A stretch of 5,288 nucleotides of DNA from JASHVB01 sp049522565 (lineage in GTDB: Bacteria > Pseudomonadota > Alphaproteobacteria > Acetobacterales > Acetobacteraceae). The notes under the pieces were generated by a model, which worked only from the letters and a program-made list of their open reading frames with translations, was not told the DNA's origin and searched no databases. The DNA lies in assembly GCA_049522565.1 (NCBI GenBank), contig JBEKNT010000455.1, positions 1-5,288 on the forward strand. The letters run 5' to 3'. Position numbers and translations under genes: made by a program. Within the stretch, counting starts at the first letter, position 1; every line of letters begins with the position of its first letter. This document shows positions 1 to 5,288 of this stretch, one piece after another.

Positions 1-612
1 GGCACCTACGTGGCGCAGGTCACCCCGGTGCAGGCGTGGCGGATGGTGACGGTGCGCGCCGTGCTGGAGGGTCTCGCCGCACGGCTGGTGGCGGCGCGGT
101 GTGATCCGGAGGTGCTGGGTGTGCTGGAAGCGCAGCACCAGCGTATCCGTGACCACGCCGATGCCGGGCGCATCAGCGAATGGCGCGATCAGGACTGGCT
201 GTTCCACGAAATGGTTTGCCGCGCCGCCGACAACGAGTTCTTGCTTCGCTCCTGGCAATCGCTCGGCAACCTGATACGGCTGTTCCTGCATCAGCATCAG
301 GCCTTCGAGTTGCAGGCCGAGGACGTGCTGGGCAACCACGAGGATCTGATCGCCGCGCTTCGCGCCGGGGATCCGGACGCGGCGGACTTGACGTTCCGCT
401 CGGTGATTCTGCGCAGCGGCATGCGGCGTCTGGGCCTGCCGCCGCCGCCTGAGTTCGCTTCCCTTCTCAGCGATCTGCCGGCGGCGCTGACACCGCCTCC
501 GCCGCCGACCATCGCGCCGCCTCCACCGGCGGTTTCCCCGCCGCCGCACACCGCATCATCGCCGCCGCCGCAGACGCCGCGGCGACGCACCAGGCAGAGG
601 CAACAAGCATGA
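1..612 (+). CDS. GntR-family transcriptional regulator, FCD ligand-binding domain (5' end missing)
   Basis: This is the C-terminal part of a DNA-binding repressor or activator. The frame is open from base 1, and the first residues GTYVA match the end of a GntR winged-helix domain, so the helix-turn-helix lies upstream of the window. The GTG at position 10 is therefore probably internal. Codons about 10-142 form an all-helical FCD domain, which in this family binds an organic-acid effector, often through a metal. Visible ligand-type residues are D65 and H69 (a D-x3-H motif) and H113. The third His usually lies 22 residues after the second, and here that position is Val135. From codon 147 the protein becomes proline-rich, with Pro runs at 147-150, 165-169, 173-176, 180-182 and 188-190, and it ends in a basic stretch. 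That tail is unusual for the family. The stop overlaps the next start (ATGA), so it probably regulates and is co-transcribed with the lyase and transporter. The family is clear; the effector is unknown. Confidence -1.
   Translation, partial: GTYVAQVTPVQAWRMVTVRAVLEGLAARLVAARCDPEVLGVLEAQHQRIRDHADAGRISEWRDQDWLFHEMVCRAADNEFLLRSWQSLGNLIRLFLHQHQAFELQAEDVLGNHEDLIAALRAGDPDAADLTFRSVILRSGMRRLGLPPPPEFASLLSDLPAALTPPPPPTIAPPPPAVSPPPHTASSPPPQTPRRRTRQRQQA
596..600 (+). promoter_or_regulatory. Ribosome binding site of the lyase gene
   Basis: AGAGG lies 8 bases before the ATG at 609, inside the last codons of the regulator gene. It supports the ATG at 609 as the start and fits translational coupling through the ATGA overlap. 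Confidence -1.
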
Positions 613-1472
613 CCCAACCGAACCCCTGGCGCCTGCGGCGGTCGTTGTTGATCACGCCGGCGCATCGGCGCGAACGCCTGGAAAAAGCGCTGACGTTGGC
701 TGCCGATTCCGTGATCTTCGATCTGGAGGACGGCGTGCCGCCCAGCCGCAAGCCGGAGGCCCGCGCAAGCGCCGCCGCGGTGTTGCGCACAGGTGAATTC
801 GGCCGCCGCGAGCGCGTCGTGCGGCTCAATGCCATCGGCAGCGAGGAGTTCGACCGCGACCTGCAAGCCTTGCCGTGGGACCGCATCGACACGGTGCTGG
901 TGCCCAAGGTGGAACACCCCGATGCGGTGCGCCAGCTTGACCGGCGTCTGCCAGCCGGGGTCTCGATCATCCTCTCGCTGGAGACGCCGCGCGGCGTGCT
1001 GAACGCCTTGCCGATCGCTGACGCCTCGCCGCGCATTGCCGGCCTGTTCTTCGGACCGGGCGACTACACGTTGCAGACCGGCGGTGCGCTGACCGCGCCG
1101 GCGCTCGCCATGCCGCGTGCCGTGATTGCCGCGGCGGCGGGTGCGGTCGGCGCCCAGGCGATCGACGCGCCTTTCATGGGGCTGAAGGACATGGCCGGCA
1201 CGCGCGCCGACGCGGAAGTCGCGCGCGAACTGGGATTCTCCGGGAAGATGGTGTTCCACCCGGACCAGATCGCCACGGTCAATGCCGTGTTCACCCCCGA
1301 CGCGGCCGAGGTCGCCCGCGCCGAACGCTTCGTGCGCGGCTATCGCGCGGCGGCGCATCGCGGCGAAGCCGTCGCCTATGTCGATGGCGAATTCATCGCC
1401 ATGGACCTTGTGCCGCGCATGGAACGCATCATCGCAACAGCCAGGGAGGCCGCGCAAGCGGAGGCTGCATGA
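609..1472 (+). CDS. CitE/HpcH-type aldolase: acyl-CoA lyase-like enzyme (malyl-, citramalyl- or citryl-CoA)
   Basis: This 287-residue protein has the usual length for CitE-like members of the HpcH/HpaI aldolase superfamily. These are cytoplasmic Mg-dependent TIM-barrel enzymes that cleave, form or hydrolyse beta-hydroxyacyl-CoA thioesters. Family landmarks in order are RRSLLITPAHRRERLEKAL near residues 10-28, DLEDGV at 38-43, VRLN at 71-74 with the substrate-binding Arg72, VPK at 98-100, LSLETPRGV at 122-130 with Glu125 as a likely Mg ligand, FFGPGDY at 147-153 with Asp152 as the second likely Mg ligand, and KMVFHPDQI at 213-221. No lyase residue appears to be missing. It starts within the regulator stop and ends within the transporter start, so it is the middle gene of a tight operon. 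The exact substrate cannot be read from the sequence: L-malyl-CoA, methylmalyl-CoA, citramalyl-CoA and citryl-CoA lyases, and malyl-CoA thioesterases, all share these motifs. There is no adjacent citD or citF, so it is probably not citrate lyase beta subunit proper. Confidence -1.
   Translation: MTQPNPWRLRRSLLITPAHRRERLEKALTLAADSVIFDLEDGVPPSRKPEARASAAAVLRTGEFGRRERVVRLNAIGSEEFDRDLQALPWDRIDTVLVPKVEHPDAVRQLDRRLPAGVSIILSLETPRGVLNALPIADASPRIAGLFFGPGDYTLQTGGALTAPALAMPRAVIAAAAGAVGAQAIDAPFMGLKDMAGTRADAEVARELGFSGKMVFHPDQIATVNAVFTPDAAEVARAERFVRGYRAAAHRGEAVAYVDGEFIAMDLVPRMERIIATAREAAQAEAA
1460..1464 (+). promoter_or_regulatory. Ribosome binding site of the MFS gene
   Basis: GGAGG lies only 4 bases before the ATG at 1469, within the last codons of the lyase gene. 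The spacing is short, but the ATGA overlap would let ribosomes ending the lyase restart directly. Confidence -1.
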
Positions 1473-2818
1473 ACATCGCCGGACGCCTGGAGCGGTTGCC
1501 GCTGTGCCGTTTCCACTATCTCGCCTTCGCCGTGATCGGCCTGGGCATGTTCTTCGACGGCTACGACCTGACCGTCGCCGGCTTCGTCATTCCACCGCTT
1601 GTGGGGTTGCACTGGCTCGGACCCGACCGGACGCCGCTGTTCATCTCGCTGCCGTTGTTCGCCGCCGCGATCGGTTCGGTCACCGCCGGCATCCTCGGCG
1701 ACTGGCTGGGGCGGCGCATGCTCTTCAAAGTGAACGCATTGCTCTACGCACTCGGCAGCCTCGGCTGCGGCGTCGCGGTGAATTTCGAGATGCTGCTGGT
1801 GTGCCGGATCATCACCCTGTTCGCCCTCGGCCTACAGACCGTGACCGGCTATGCCTACATGAACGAGCTGACGCCGGCGCTGCATCGGGGCGGGTTCCAA
1901 TCGGCGGTGTCGTTCCTGGTCAATGGCGGACTGCCGGTCGGCGCCCTGCTGGCATGGGTCTTTGTGCCGAATCTTGCGGTCGATCTCGGCTGGCGGCTGA
2001 TGTTCCTGTTCTCGGTGTTTCCCGCGATCCTGGTGTTTGCCGGCCAGCGATTGCTGCCGGAATCGCCGCGCTGGCTCGCCTCGGTCGGACGCGAGTCCGA
2101 GGCCGACGCGGTGCTGTCGGGGATCGAGGCGGACATCGTGCGCCGCTCCGGCCGTCCTCTGGGTCAACCGGTCGCCACCCCGGAGCCGCGCCACAATCTC
2201 GGCTGGAGCACCTTGCTCGAACCCGGCGTACGTGGCCGCTTTCTGCTCGCAGTCCTGTTCAATGTCTGTCACCTGGTGGCGATCTTCGTGCTGGTAAGCT
2301 GGCTGCCGTCGATCCTGGTGCTGAAAGGCCTGACCTTCCTGAAAACCTTCAGCTTCACGGCGGTGAGCTTCGCCGGCGGCTTCCTGGGACCGTTGATCGG
2401 CATTGTCATCGCCGACCGCTTCGAACGCCGCTGGAGCCTCGCCATTGCCGCGCTGATCGGCGCGATCGCCGGCATTTCCTACGCCATGCAAACGACGGTG
2501 TCCGGGCTGATGCTGACCGGGCTGATCCTGGTCAGCGCGATCTTCTATATCTCGTCCGTCGGCTTCGCGACCTATGTGCCGGAAATCCTGCCGACCGGCA
2601 TCCGTCTGCGCGGGATGGGAACCGCGGTGCTGATTGGCCGCGTTGCCTCGGCGATCAGCCCGTTCGGCGTCGCGTGGGTACTGCGCTCGGGCTACGACCC
2701 GTTCATCATCGTCACCGGGGTCGGCATGCTCTACATTGTCCTGGCCTGCGGGATCGCATTCACCGGGCCGCGCACCGCGGGCAAGAGCCTCGAACTGTTG
2801 GAGCATACCGGCGGCTGA
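1469..2818 (+). CDS. MFS transporter, aromatic/organic-acid symporter type
   Basis: This 449-residue integral inner-membrane protein is of standard size for a 12-helix major facilitator. The first helix carries FFDGYDLTVAGF (residues 28-39), the charged D-G-Y-D signature seen in the aromatic acid:H+ symporter group (PcaK- and BenK-like) and related SV2-type porters. The loop between helices 2 and 3 has the MFS motif GILGDWLGRR (74-83). PESPRW (197-202) follows helix 6, as in sugar and aromatic-acid porters. Hydrophobic segments continue to about residue 430, with the hydrophilic central loop at about 203-250. The gene overlaps the lyase stop by ATGA and is the last of the unit. The likely role is proton-coupled uptake of the acid that the lyase pathway degrades. 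That substrate is inferred from context and could equally be a dicarboxylate, a hydroxy acid or an aromatic acid. The family call is firm; the substrate is not. Confidence -1.
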   Translation: MNIAGRLERLPLCRFHYLAFAVIGLGMFFDGYDLTVAGFVIPPLVGLHWLGPDRTPLFISLPLFAAAIGSVTAGILGDWLGRRMLFKVNALLYALGSLGCGVAVNFEMLLVCRIITLFALGLQTVTGYAYMNELTPALHRGGFQSAVSFLVNGGLPVGALLAWVFVPNLAVDLGWRLMFLFSVFPAILVFAGQRLLPESPRWLASVGRESEADAVLSGIEADIVRRSGRPLGQPVATPEPRHNLGWSTLLEPGVRGRFLLAVLFNVCHLVAIFVLVSWLPSILVLKGLTFLKTFSFTAVSFAGGFLGPLIGIVIADRFERRWSLAIAALIGAIAGISYAMQTTVSGLMLTGLILVSAIFYISSVGFATYVPEILPTGIRLRGMGTAVLIGRVASAISPFGVAWVLRSGYDPFIIVTGVGMLYIVLACGIAFTGPRTAGKSLELLEHTGG

Positions 2819-2886
2819 TTGTCGCGCGTGGCGGGCGCCCACTGCCGGGGAGAGCATGTTCAGCCCGACAGGCAGCGCCACCAAGG

Positions 2887-2991
2887 CTTGTCATCGCGAA
2901 CCGCGAAGCGCCGCAGCGATCTCCCGCCTGATGAGCGTCGGGCTCTCCAGGCGGGAGATGGCTGTCGCGCTTCGCGGCTCGCAATGGCAGG
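2887..2991. repeat. Long imperfect palindrome, likely dispersed intergenic repeat
   Basis: The left arm (2887-2930) and right arm (2948-2991) are 44 bases each and complementary apart from about seven mismatches. The inner 12 bp are perfect (ATCTCCCGCCTG against CAGGCGGGAGAT). The 17-base loop contains a further 4-bp stem, GAGC at 2933-2936 with GCTC at 2942-2945. The outer arms resemble the 'TCATCGCGAACCGCGAAGCG' type of hairpin repeat that I recall as scattered between genes in many proteobacterial genomes. Placed between converging genes, it could also stabilise 3' ends or act as a bidirectional Rho-independent-like or pausing structure, though it lacks a U-tract. The palindrome is seen directly; that it is multicopy is inferred. 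Confidence -1.
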
Positions 2992-2993
2992 CG

Positions 2994-3016
2994 CTTCGGC
3001 GCACGCACCGCCGAAG
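2994..3016. repeat. Short perfect hairpin beside the long palindrome
   Basis: CTTCGGCG (2994-3001) pairs perfectly with CGCCGAAG (3009-3016) around a 7-base loop. It could protect or end transcripts from either converging gene. No run of T follows on either strand, so I do not call it an intrinsic terminator. Confidence -1.
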
Positions 3017-3084
3017 ATGCAGCGGCGCAAGACGCGCGGCATCGTGCAGTCAGGCCCTGTGACGGATCTGAATACGGGTCCAGG

Positions 3085-3960
3085 TCACGGTGTGGCTGCT
3101 GGCAAGGTGCGCAGGTAGGCCACCACCGCGTCGAGATCGGCCTTGTCGATGGTCTTGTACCAATCGAACGCCATGAGCAAAGCGAGGCGGCGTCCATCCG
3201 GGCGGACGCCGCTGGTGATGGCGGTCTCGACCTGCGCGTTGGTCCAATGGGCCATGCCGTTCGGGTTGGCCGGAGTCAGGTTGGCGCTGACCGTCATGCC
3301 GGAGGGGAAGGCCGGCAATTCGCGTCCGCCGGCACCCAGCCGGCGCATGTCCAGTTGGCCACTCGGCAATTGCGGCGTGTGACATTCCAGGCAATGGCCG
3401 ATCGTGGCGAGGTAGCGCCCATAGGCCAGATGGTTTTGCCGTGACGTATCCGCCACATGCGTGACCCGCGGCCCATAGGCGGCGGGCAGCGGGATCTTGT
3501 AGCTCGACTTCTCGACCGGGTGGTGGATCGGCTTCACCGCACGCAGATACGCGACGATCGCCCGTGCGTCGGAGTCCGACATGCGGCTGTAGAAGGGGAT
3601 CGCCATGGGCGGACCGATCGTCGAGCCGTCCGGCCGCTTGCCGTTGCGGATGGCGTCGATGATCTGCGCATCGGTCCAGTTGCCGATGCCGGTCGCCTTG
3701 TCGGGCGTGATGTTGGGCGCCACGGCGTGGAACACCGGCGCATCGATCGCCACGCCACCGGAGAGTTCCTGGTCGGCGAGGGGGTGGCCGTTCGCATCCT
3801 TGGGGGTGTGGCAATTGCCGCAGGCGACGATGCCACGCATCAGGTAGGTGCCGCGATCCAGCGCGGTTTCGGCCGCCTGGGCGGGTCTGAGCGCCGCCGC
3901 CACAGGCATCGCGAGCACCAGTGCCGCCGCCGTCACCAGCGACCTGACCGCCAAAGTCAT
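3085..3960 (-). CDS. Exported diheme cytochrome c
   Basis: This 291-residue periplasmic electron carrier is read on the minus strand from the ATG at 3960. That start is chosen because GGGGGGAG lies 5 bases upstream and the signal peptide begins directly; a TTG six codons further up is less likely. Residues 1 to about 29 form a signal peptide: one Arg, a hydrophobic core, then Ala-rich residues ending AQA before AET. Two class I cytochrome c domains follow. The first has CGNCH (47-51) and Met119 in PPMAIPFY as likely axial ligand. The second has CLECH (190-194) and Met263 in LMAFDWY. Each domain starts with an RGTYL- or GRYL-like helix and ends with an AIVAYLR- or AVVAYLR-like helix, the normal pattern. 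Related proteins serve as electron-transfer subunits of periplasmic or membrane dehydrogenases (alcohol, aldehyde, gluconate), but no dehydrogenase gene adjoins it here. Its partner is therefore unknown. The heme-protein call is firm. Confidence -1.
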   Translation of the reverse strand: MTLAVRSLVTAAALVLAMPVAAALRPAQAAETALDRGTYLMRGIVACGNCHTPKDANGHPLADQELSGGVAIDAPVFHAVAPNITPDKATGIGNWTDAQIIDAIRNGKRPDGSTIGPPMAIPFYSRMSDSDARAIVAYLRAVKPIHHPVEKSSYKIPLPAAYGPRVTHVADTSRQNHLAYGRYLATIGHCLECHTPQLPSGQLDMRRLGAGGRELPAFPSGMTVSANLTPANPNGMAHWTNAQVETAITSGVRPDGRRLALLMAFDWYKTIDKADLDAVVAYLRTLPAATP

Positions 3961-3965
3961 GCGAA

Positions 3966-3973
3966 CTCCCCCC
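3966..3973 (-). promoter_or_regulatory. Ribosome binding site of the cytochrome gene
   Basis: The minus strand reads GGGGGGAG, ending 5 bases before the ATG at 3960. This decides that ATG over the TTG at 3976-3978, which has no comparable site. Confidence -1.
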
Positions 3974-4015
3974 GGCAACGGCGCTTATGGCCGCGTGCAA
4001 ATCGTGCTGCCGGCG

Positions 4016-4044
4016 AGGTTATCTCGGTGCCGTGTCAGCATCAA
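4016..4044 (-). promoter_or_regulatory. Candidate promoter for the cytochrome gene
   Basis: On the minus strand, TTGATG (4039-4044) and TAACCT (4016-4021) are separated by 17 bases. This gives a weak sigma-70-like pair with a leader of roughly 50 bases. The -35 match is fair and the -10 match is poor, so this is only a candidate. Confidence -1.
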
Positions 4045-4084
4045 CCGTGGCGGACGATCCGGGGTCACAGGCGGCATGGCATGG

Positions 4085-4116
4085 GAGGCGGTCACATCGG
4101 GCATCCGAGGCGGTCA
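4085..4116. repeat. 10-bp direct repeat spaced two helical turns
   Basis: GAGGCGGTCA occurs at 4085-4094 and again at 4107-4116, start to start 22 bp. Both copies would face the same side of the helix, which suits a pair of sites for a regulator of mdh or of the divergent cytochrome. No regulator family is recognised from the sequence, and chance is possible in GC-rich DNA. Confidence -1.
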
Positions 4117-4176
4117 GCCTGGTTGCCCCATGCTGCACCGCACCGTCTTGCCGCGCCCCGCCGGGATGGGCTAGGA

Positions 4177-4228
4177 CAGCCCGCCTTCCGGGCCGTCCCG
4201 CGCTTCCCGGGCAACGCCCGGCGGGCTG
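4177..4228 (+). promoter_or_regulatory. Branched inverted repeat upstream of mdh (possible structured leader)
   Basis: CAGCCCGCC (4177-4185) pairs perfectly with GGCGGGCTG (4220-4228). Inside are two small hairpins, CGGG/CCCG at 4189-4200 and GGGC/GCCC at 4209-4219, so the RNA could fold as a three-way junction. A short TTTT at 4235-4238 follows, then about 28 bases to the ribosome binding site. It may be a leader RNA, an attenuator or an inserted palindrome. A competing reading puts a weak promoter (TTGCCG at 4148, TAGGAC at 4172) over its left edge, in which case the full stem would not be transcribed. Confidence -1.
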
Positions 4229-4265
4229 CGCCTGTTTTCAAGGACATTCGGCTCCACGCTCCGGC

Positions 4266-4270
4266 AAGGA
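4266..4270 (+). promoter_or_regulatory. Ribosome binding site of mdh
   Basis: AAGGA lies 8 bases before the ATG at 4279. This supports that start, which also gives the usual family N-terminus. Confidence -1.
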
Positions 4271-4278
4271 CACCCAAC

Positions 4279-5288
4279 ATGGCCCGCAACAAGATCGCCC
4301 TCATCGGCGCCGGCAATATCGGCGGCACGCTCGCCCACCTGATCGGCCTGAAGGAACTCGGCGACGTCGTCCTGTTCGACGTGTTCGGCGGCGTGGCGGC
4401 CGGCAAGGCGCTGGACATCATGCAGTCCGGTCCGGTGGACGGCTTCGATGCGCTGATGACCGGCGGCTCCGACTACGCCGCCATCAAGGGCTCCGACGTG
4501 GTGATCGTCACCGCCGGCTTCCCGCGCACCCCCGGCATGTCGCGCGACGACCTGATCGGCAAGAACGCCGCCGTGGTCGCCGAAGTCGCCGCCGGCATCC
4601 GCGCCAACTGCCCGGACGCTTTCGTGATCTGCATCACCAACCCGCTCGACGCGATGGTGTGGGTAATGAAGGAGAAGTCCGGCCTGCCCGCCAACCGCGT
4701 GGTCGGCATGGCCGGCGTGCTCGACAGTTCGCGCTTCCGCCTGTTCCTGGCACAGGAGTTCGGCGTCTCGGTAGAGGACGTCACCGCCTTCGTGCTCGGT
4801 GGCCACGGCGATTCGATGGTGCCGCTGACGCGCTACTCGACGGTCGCCGGCATCCCGGTGCCCGACCTGGTGAAGCTGGGCTGGAGCACCCAGGCGAAGA
4901 TCGACGCCATCGTCAAGCGCACCGCCGACGGCGGCGGCGAGATCGTCAAGCTGCTGGAGCGGGGCAGTGCGTTCTATGCGCCGGCGGCCTCGGCGATCGC
5001 CATGGCGGAGAGCTTCCTGAAGGACAAGAAGCGCGTGCTGCCCGCCGCTGCATACCTGACCGGCCAGTACGGCGTCAGCGACATGTATGTCGGCGTGCCC
5101 GTCGTCATCGGCGCCGGCGGGGTCGAGCGGATCGTCGAGATCGAACTGAACGTGACCGAAAAGACTGCGTTCGAAAAATCCTGCGGCACGGTCCGCGAAC
5201 TCATCGAGGCCGCCAAGAAATTGCTCGGCGGAGCGCCGAGACCCAGGCTCCCCCTCCCCTTGAGGGAGGGGGTTGGGGGGAGGGGTCG
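4279..5288 (+). CDS. mdh: Malate dehydrogenase, NAD-dependent (3' end not reached)
   Basis: This cytoplasmic TCA-cycle enzyme interconverts malate and oxaloacetate with NAD. The N-terminus (MARNKIALIGAGNIGGTLAH) is the typical alphaproteobacterial form. The Rossmann loop GAGNIGG is at residues 10-16, and Asp34 at the end of strand 2 favours NAD over NADP. Substrate and catalytic residues are all present: Arg83 in FPRTPG (Arg marks malate rather than lactate specificity), Arg89, Asn121 in TNP, Asp149 and Arg152 in VLDSSRFR, and His176 in GGHGDS. It belongs to the LDH-like MDH group, which is normally about 320 residues long. Recognisable family sequence ends near residue 316 (KKLL, position 5226). 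The frame then continues with no stop through 336 codons to the window edge, translating a G/C-rich palindrome as GGAPRPRLPLPLREGVGGRG. The enzyme is probably intact with a short repeat-derived tail. A sequencing error at the natural stop is the alternative. Confidence -1.
   Translation, partial: MARNKIALIGAGNIGGTLAHLIGLKELGDVVLFDVFGGVAAGKALDIMQSGPVDGFDALMTGGSDYAAIKGSDVVIVTAGFPRTPGMSRDDLIGKNAAVVAEVAAGIRANCPDAFVICITNPLDAMVWVMKEKSGLPANRVVGMAGVLDSSRFRLFLAQEFGVSVEDVTAFVLGGHGDSMVPLTRYSTVAGIPVPDLVKLGWSTQAKIDAIVKRTADGGGEIVKLLERGSAFYAPAASAIAMAESFLKDKKRVLPAAAYLTGQYGVSDMYVGVPVVIGAGGVERIVEIELNVTEKTAFEKSCGTVRELIEAAKKLLGGAPRPRLPLPLREGVGGRG
5224..5240. repeat. Hairpin at the end of the conserved mdh sequence
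   Basis: CTCGGCG (5224-5230) pairs perfectly with CGCCGAG (5234-5240) around GAG. It sits where the mdh stop codon would be expected and could be the left part of the repeat that follows. Confidence -1.
5250..5288. repeat. C-rich/G-rich palindromic repeat, cut by the window edge
   Basis: CCCCCTCCC (5250-5258) pairs perfectly with GGGAGGGGG (5264-5272) around CTTGA, and further G-runs follow to the edge. The 'CCCCTCCCCTTGAGGGAGGG' unit resembles a palindromic element I recall as scattered between genes of many GC-rich proteobacteria. It lies in frame with mdh. Copy number cannot be judged from this window. Confidence -1.

Larger units (their letters stand above)
2819..3084. other. Gene-free gap between converging genes
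   Basis: These 266 bases separate the transporter (+) from the cytochrome (-), whose 3' ends face each other. Small open frames cross it, but they have no ribosome binding site and simply translate the palindromic repeat. The contents I can support are the long inverted repeat at 2887-2991 and the short hairpin at 2994-3016. No T-tract terminator is visible on either strand. Confidence -1.
3961..4278. other. Divergent intergenic region between cytochrome c and mdh
   Basis: This gene-free region of 318 bases carries the outward-facing starts of both neighbours. It holds a candidate cytochrome promoter (4016-4044), a 10-bp direct repeat spaced 22 bp (4085-4116), and a branched inverted repeat (4177-4228) upstream of the mdh ribosome binding site. 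The open frames crossing it have no supporting start signal or recognisable product. Confidence -1.

Noticed and set aside
297..1457. Long minus-strand open frame of 386 codons opposite the regulator and lyase
   Set aside because: It is antisense to two genes with clear family motifs. Its translation is Arg/Gly/His-rich without recognisable domains, the usual artefact of high-GC coding DNA.
1832..2884. Minus-strand open frame of 350 codons opposite the transporter
   Set aside because: The composition is Gln/Arg/Asp-rich antisense of hydrophobic helices, with no recognisable domain.
1282..2931. Plus-strand open frame of 549 codons overlapping lyase and transporter
   Set aside because: It is out of frame with both real genes, Arg/Pro-rich, and has no domain. 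The MFS frame at 1469-2818 has membrane helices and motifs and explains the region.
2994..3016. Intrinsic terminator for the transporter or cytochrome
   Set aside because: The hairpin is perfect, but there is no T-run after it on either strand.
2819..3118. Possible small proteins in the convergent gap
   Set aside because: The frames translate the palindromic repeat on both strands, with no ribosome site.
4148..4177. Sigma-70-like promoter for mdh (TTGCCG, 18 bp, TAGGAC)
   Set aside because: The match is weak, and its start point would fall inside the inverted repeat. It is kept only as an alternative reading of that structure.
4171..4806. Minus-strand open frame of 211 codons opposite mdh
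   Set aside because: It is antisense to a fully conserved malate dehydrogenase and has no recognisable product.

Overview
The window is high-GC DNA with dense, mostly collinear coding and long shadow ORFs in other frames. The malate dehydrogenase at the right edge is of the alphaproteobacterial type. Together with the interspersed palindromic repeats, this suggests an alphaproteobacterium, perhaps of the Rhodospirillales. That placement rests on remembered family resemblance, not on a search.

Layout. (1) Positions 1-2818, + strand: a three-gene unit made of the 3' part of a GntR/FCD-family regulator with an unusual proline-rich tail, a CitE/HpcH-type acyl-CoA lyase-like enzyme, and a 12-helix MFS transporter resembling aromatic-acid or organic-acid symporters. 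Both junctions are ATGA stop/start overlaps, so the genes are very probably co-transcribed and translationally coupled. (2) Positions 2819-3084: a gene-free gap between converging genes, holding a long imperfect palindrome that looks like a dispersed repeat, plus a second short hairpin. (3) Positions 3085-3960, - strand: an exported diheme cytochrome c. (4) Positions 3961-4278: a divergent intergenic region with a candidate promoter for the cytochrome, a 10-bp direct repeat spaced 22 bp, and a branched inverted-repeat structure just upstream of mdh. (5) Positions 4279 to the edge, + strand: malate dehydrogenase. Its reading frame runs without a stop into a G/C-rich palindromic repeat at the window edge.

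How the parts may work together. The regulator, lyase and transporter look like a small substrate-inducible module: uptake of an organic acid, CoA-thioester cleavage of a malyl-, citramalyl- or citryl-CoA type intermediate, and local control by the GntR protein. The products would feed the TCA cycle, where malate dehydrogenase acts. The mdh and cytochrome genes are divergent neighbours, and nothing in the sequence links them to the module directly. I see no RNA gene, CRISPR array, transposase or clear new multi-gene system. The most distinctive features are the regulator's tail, the mdh leader structure, and mdh reading into a repeat with G-quadruplex potential.
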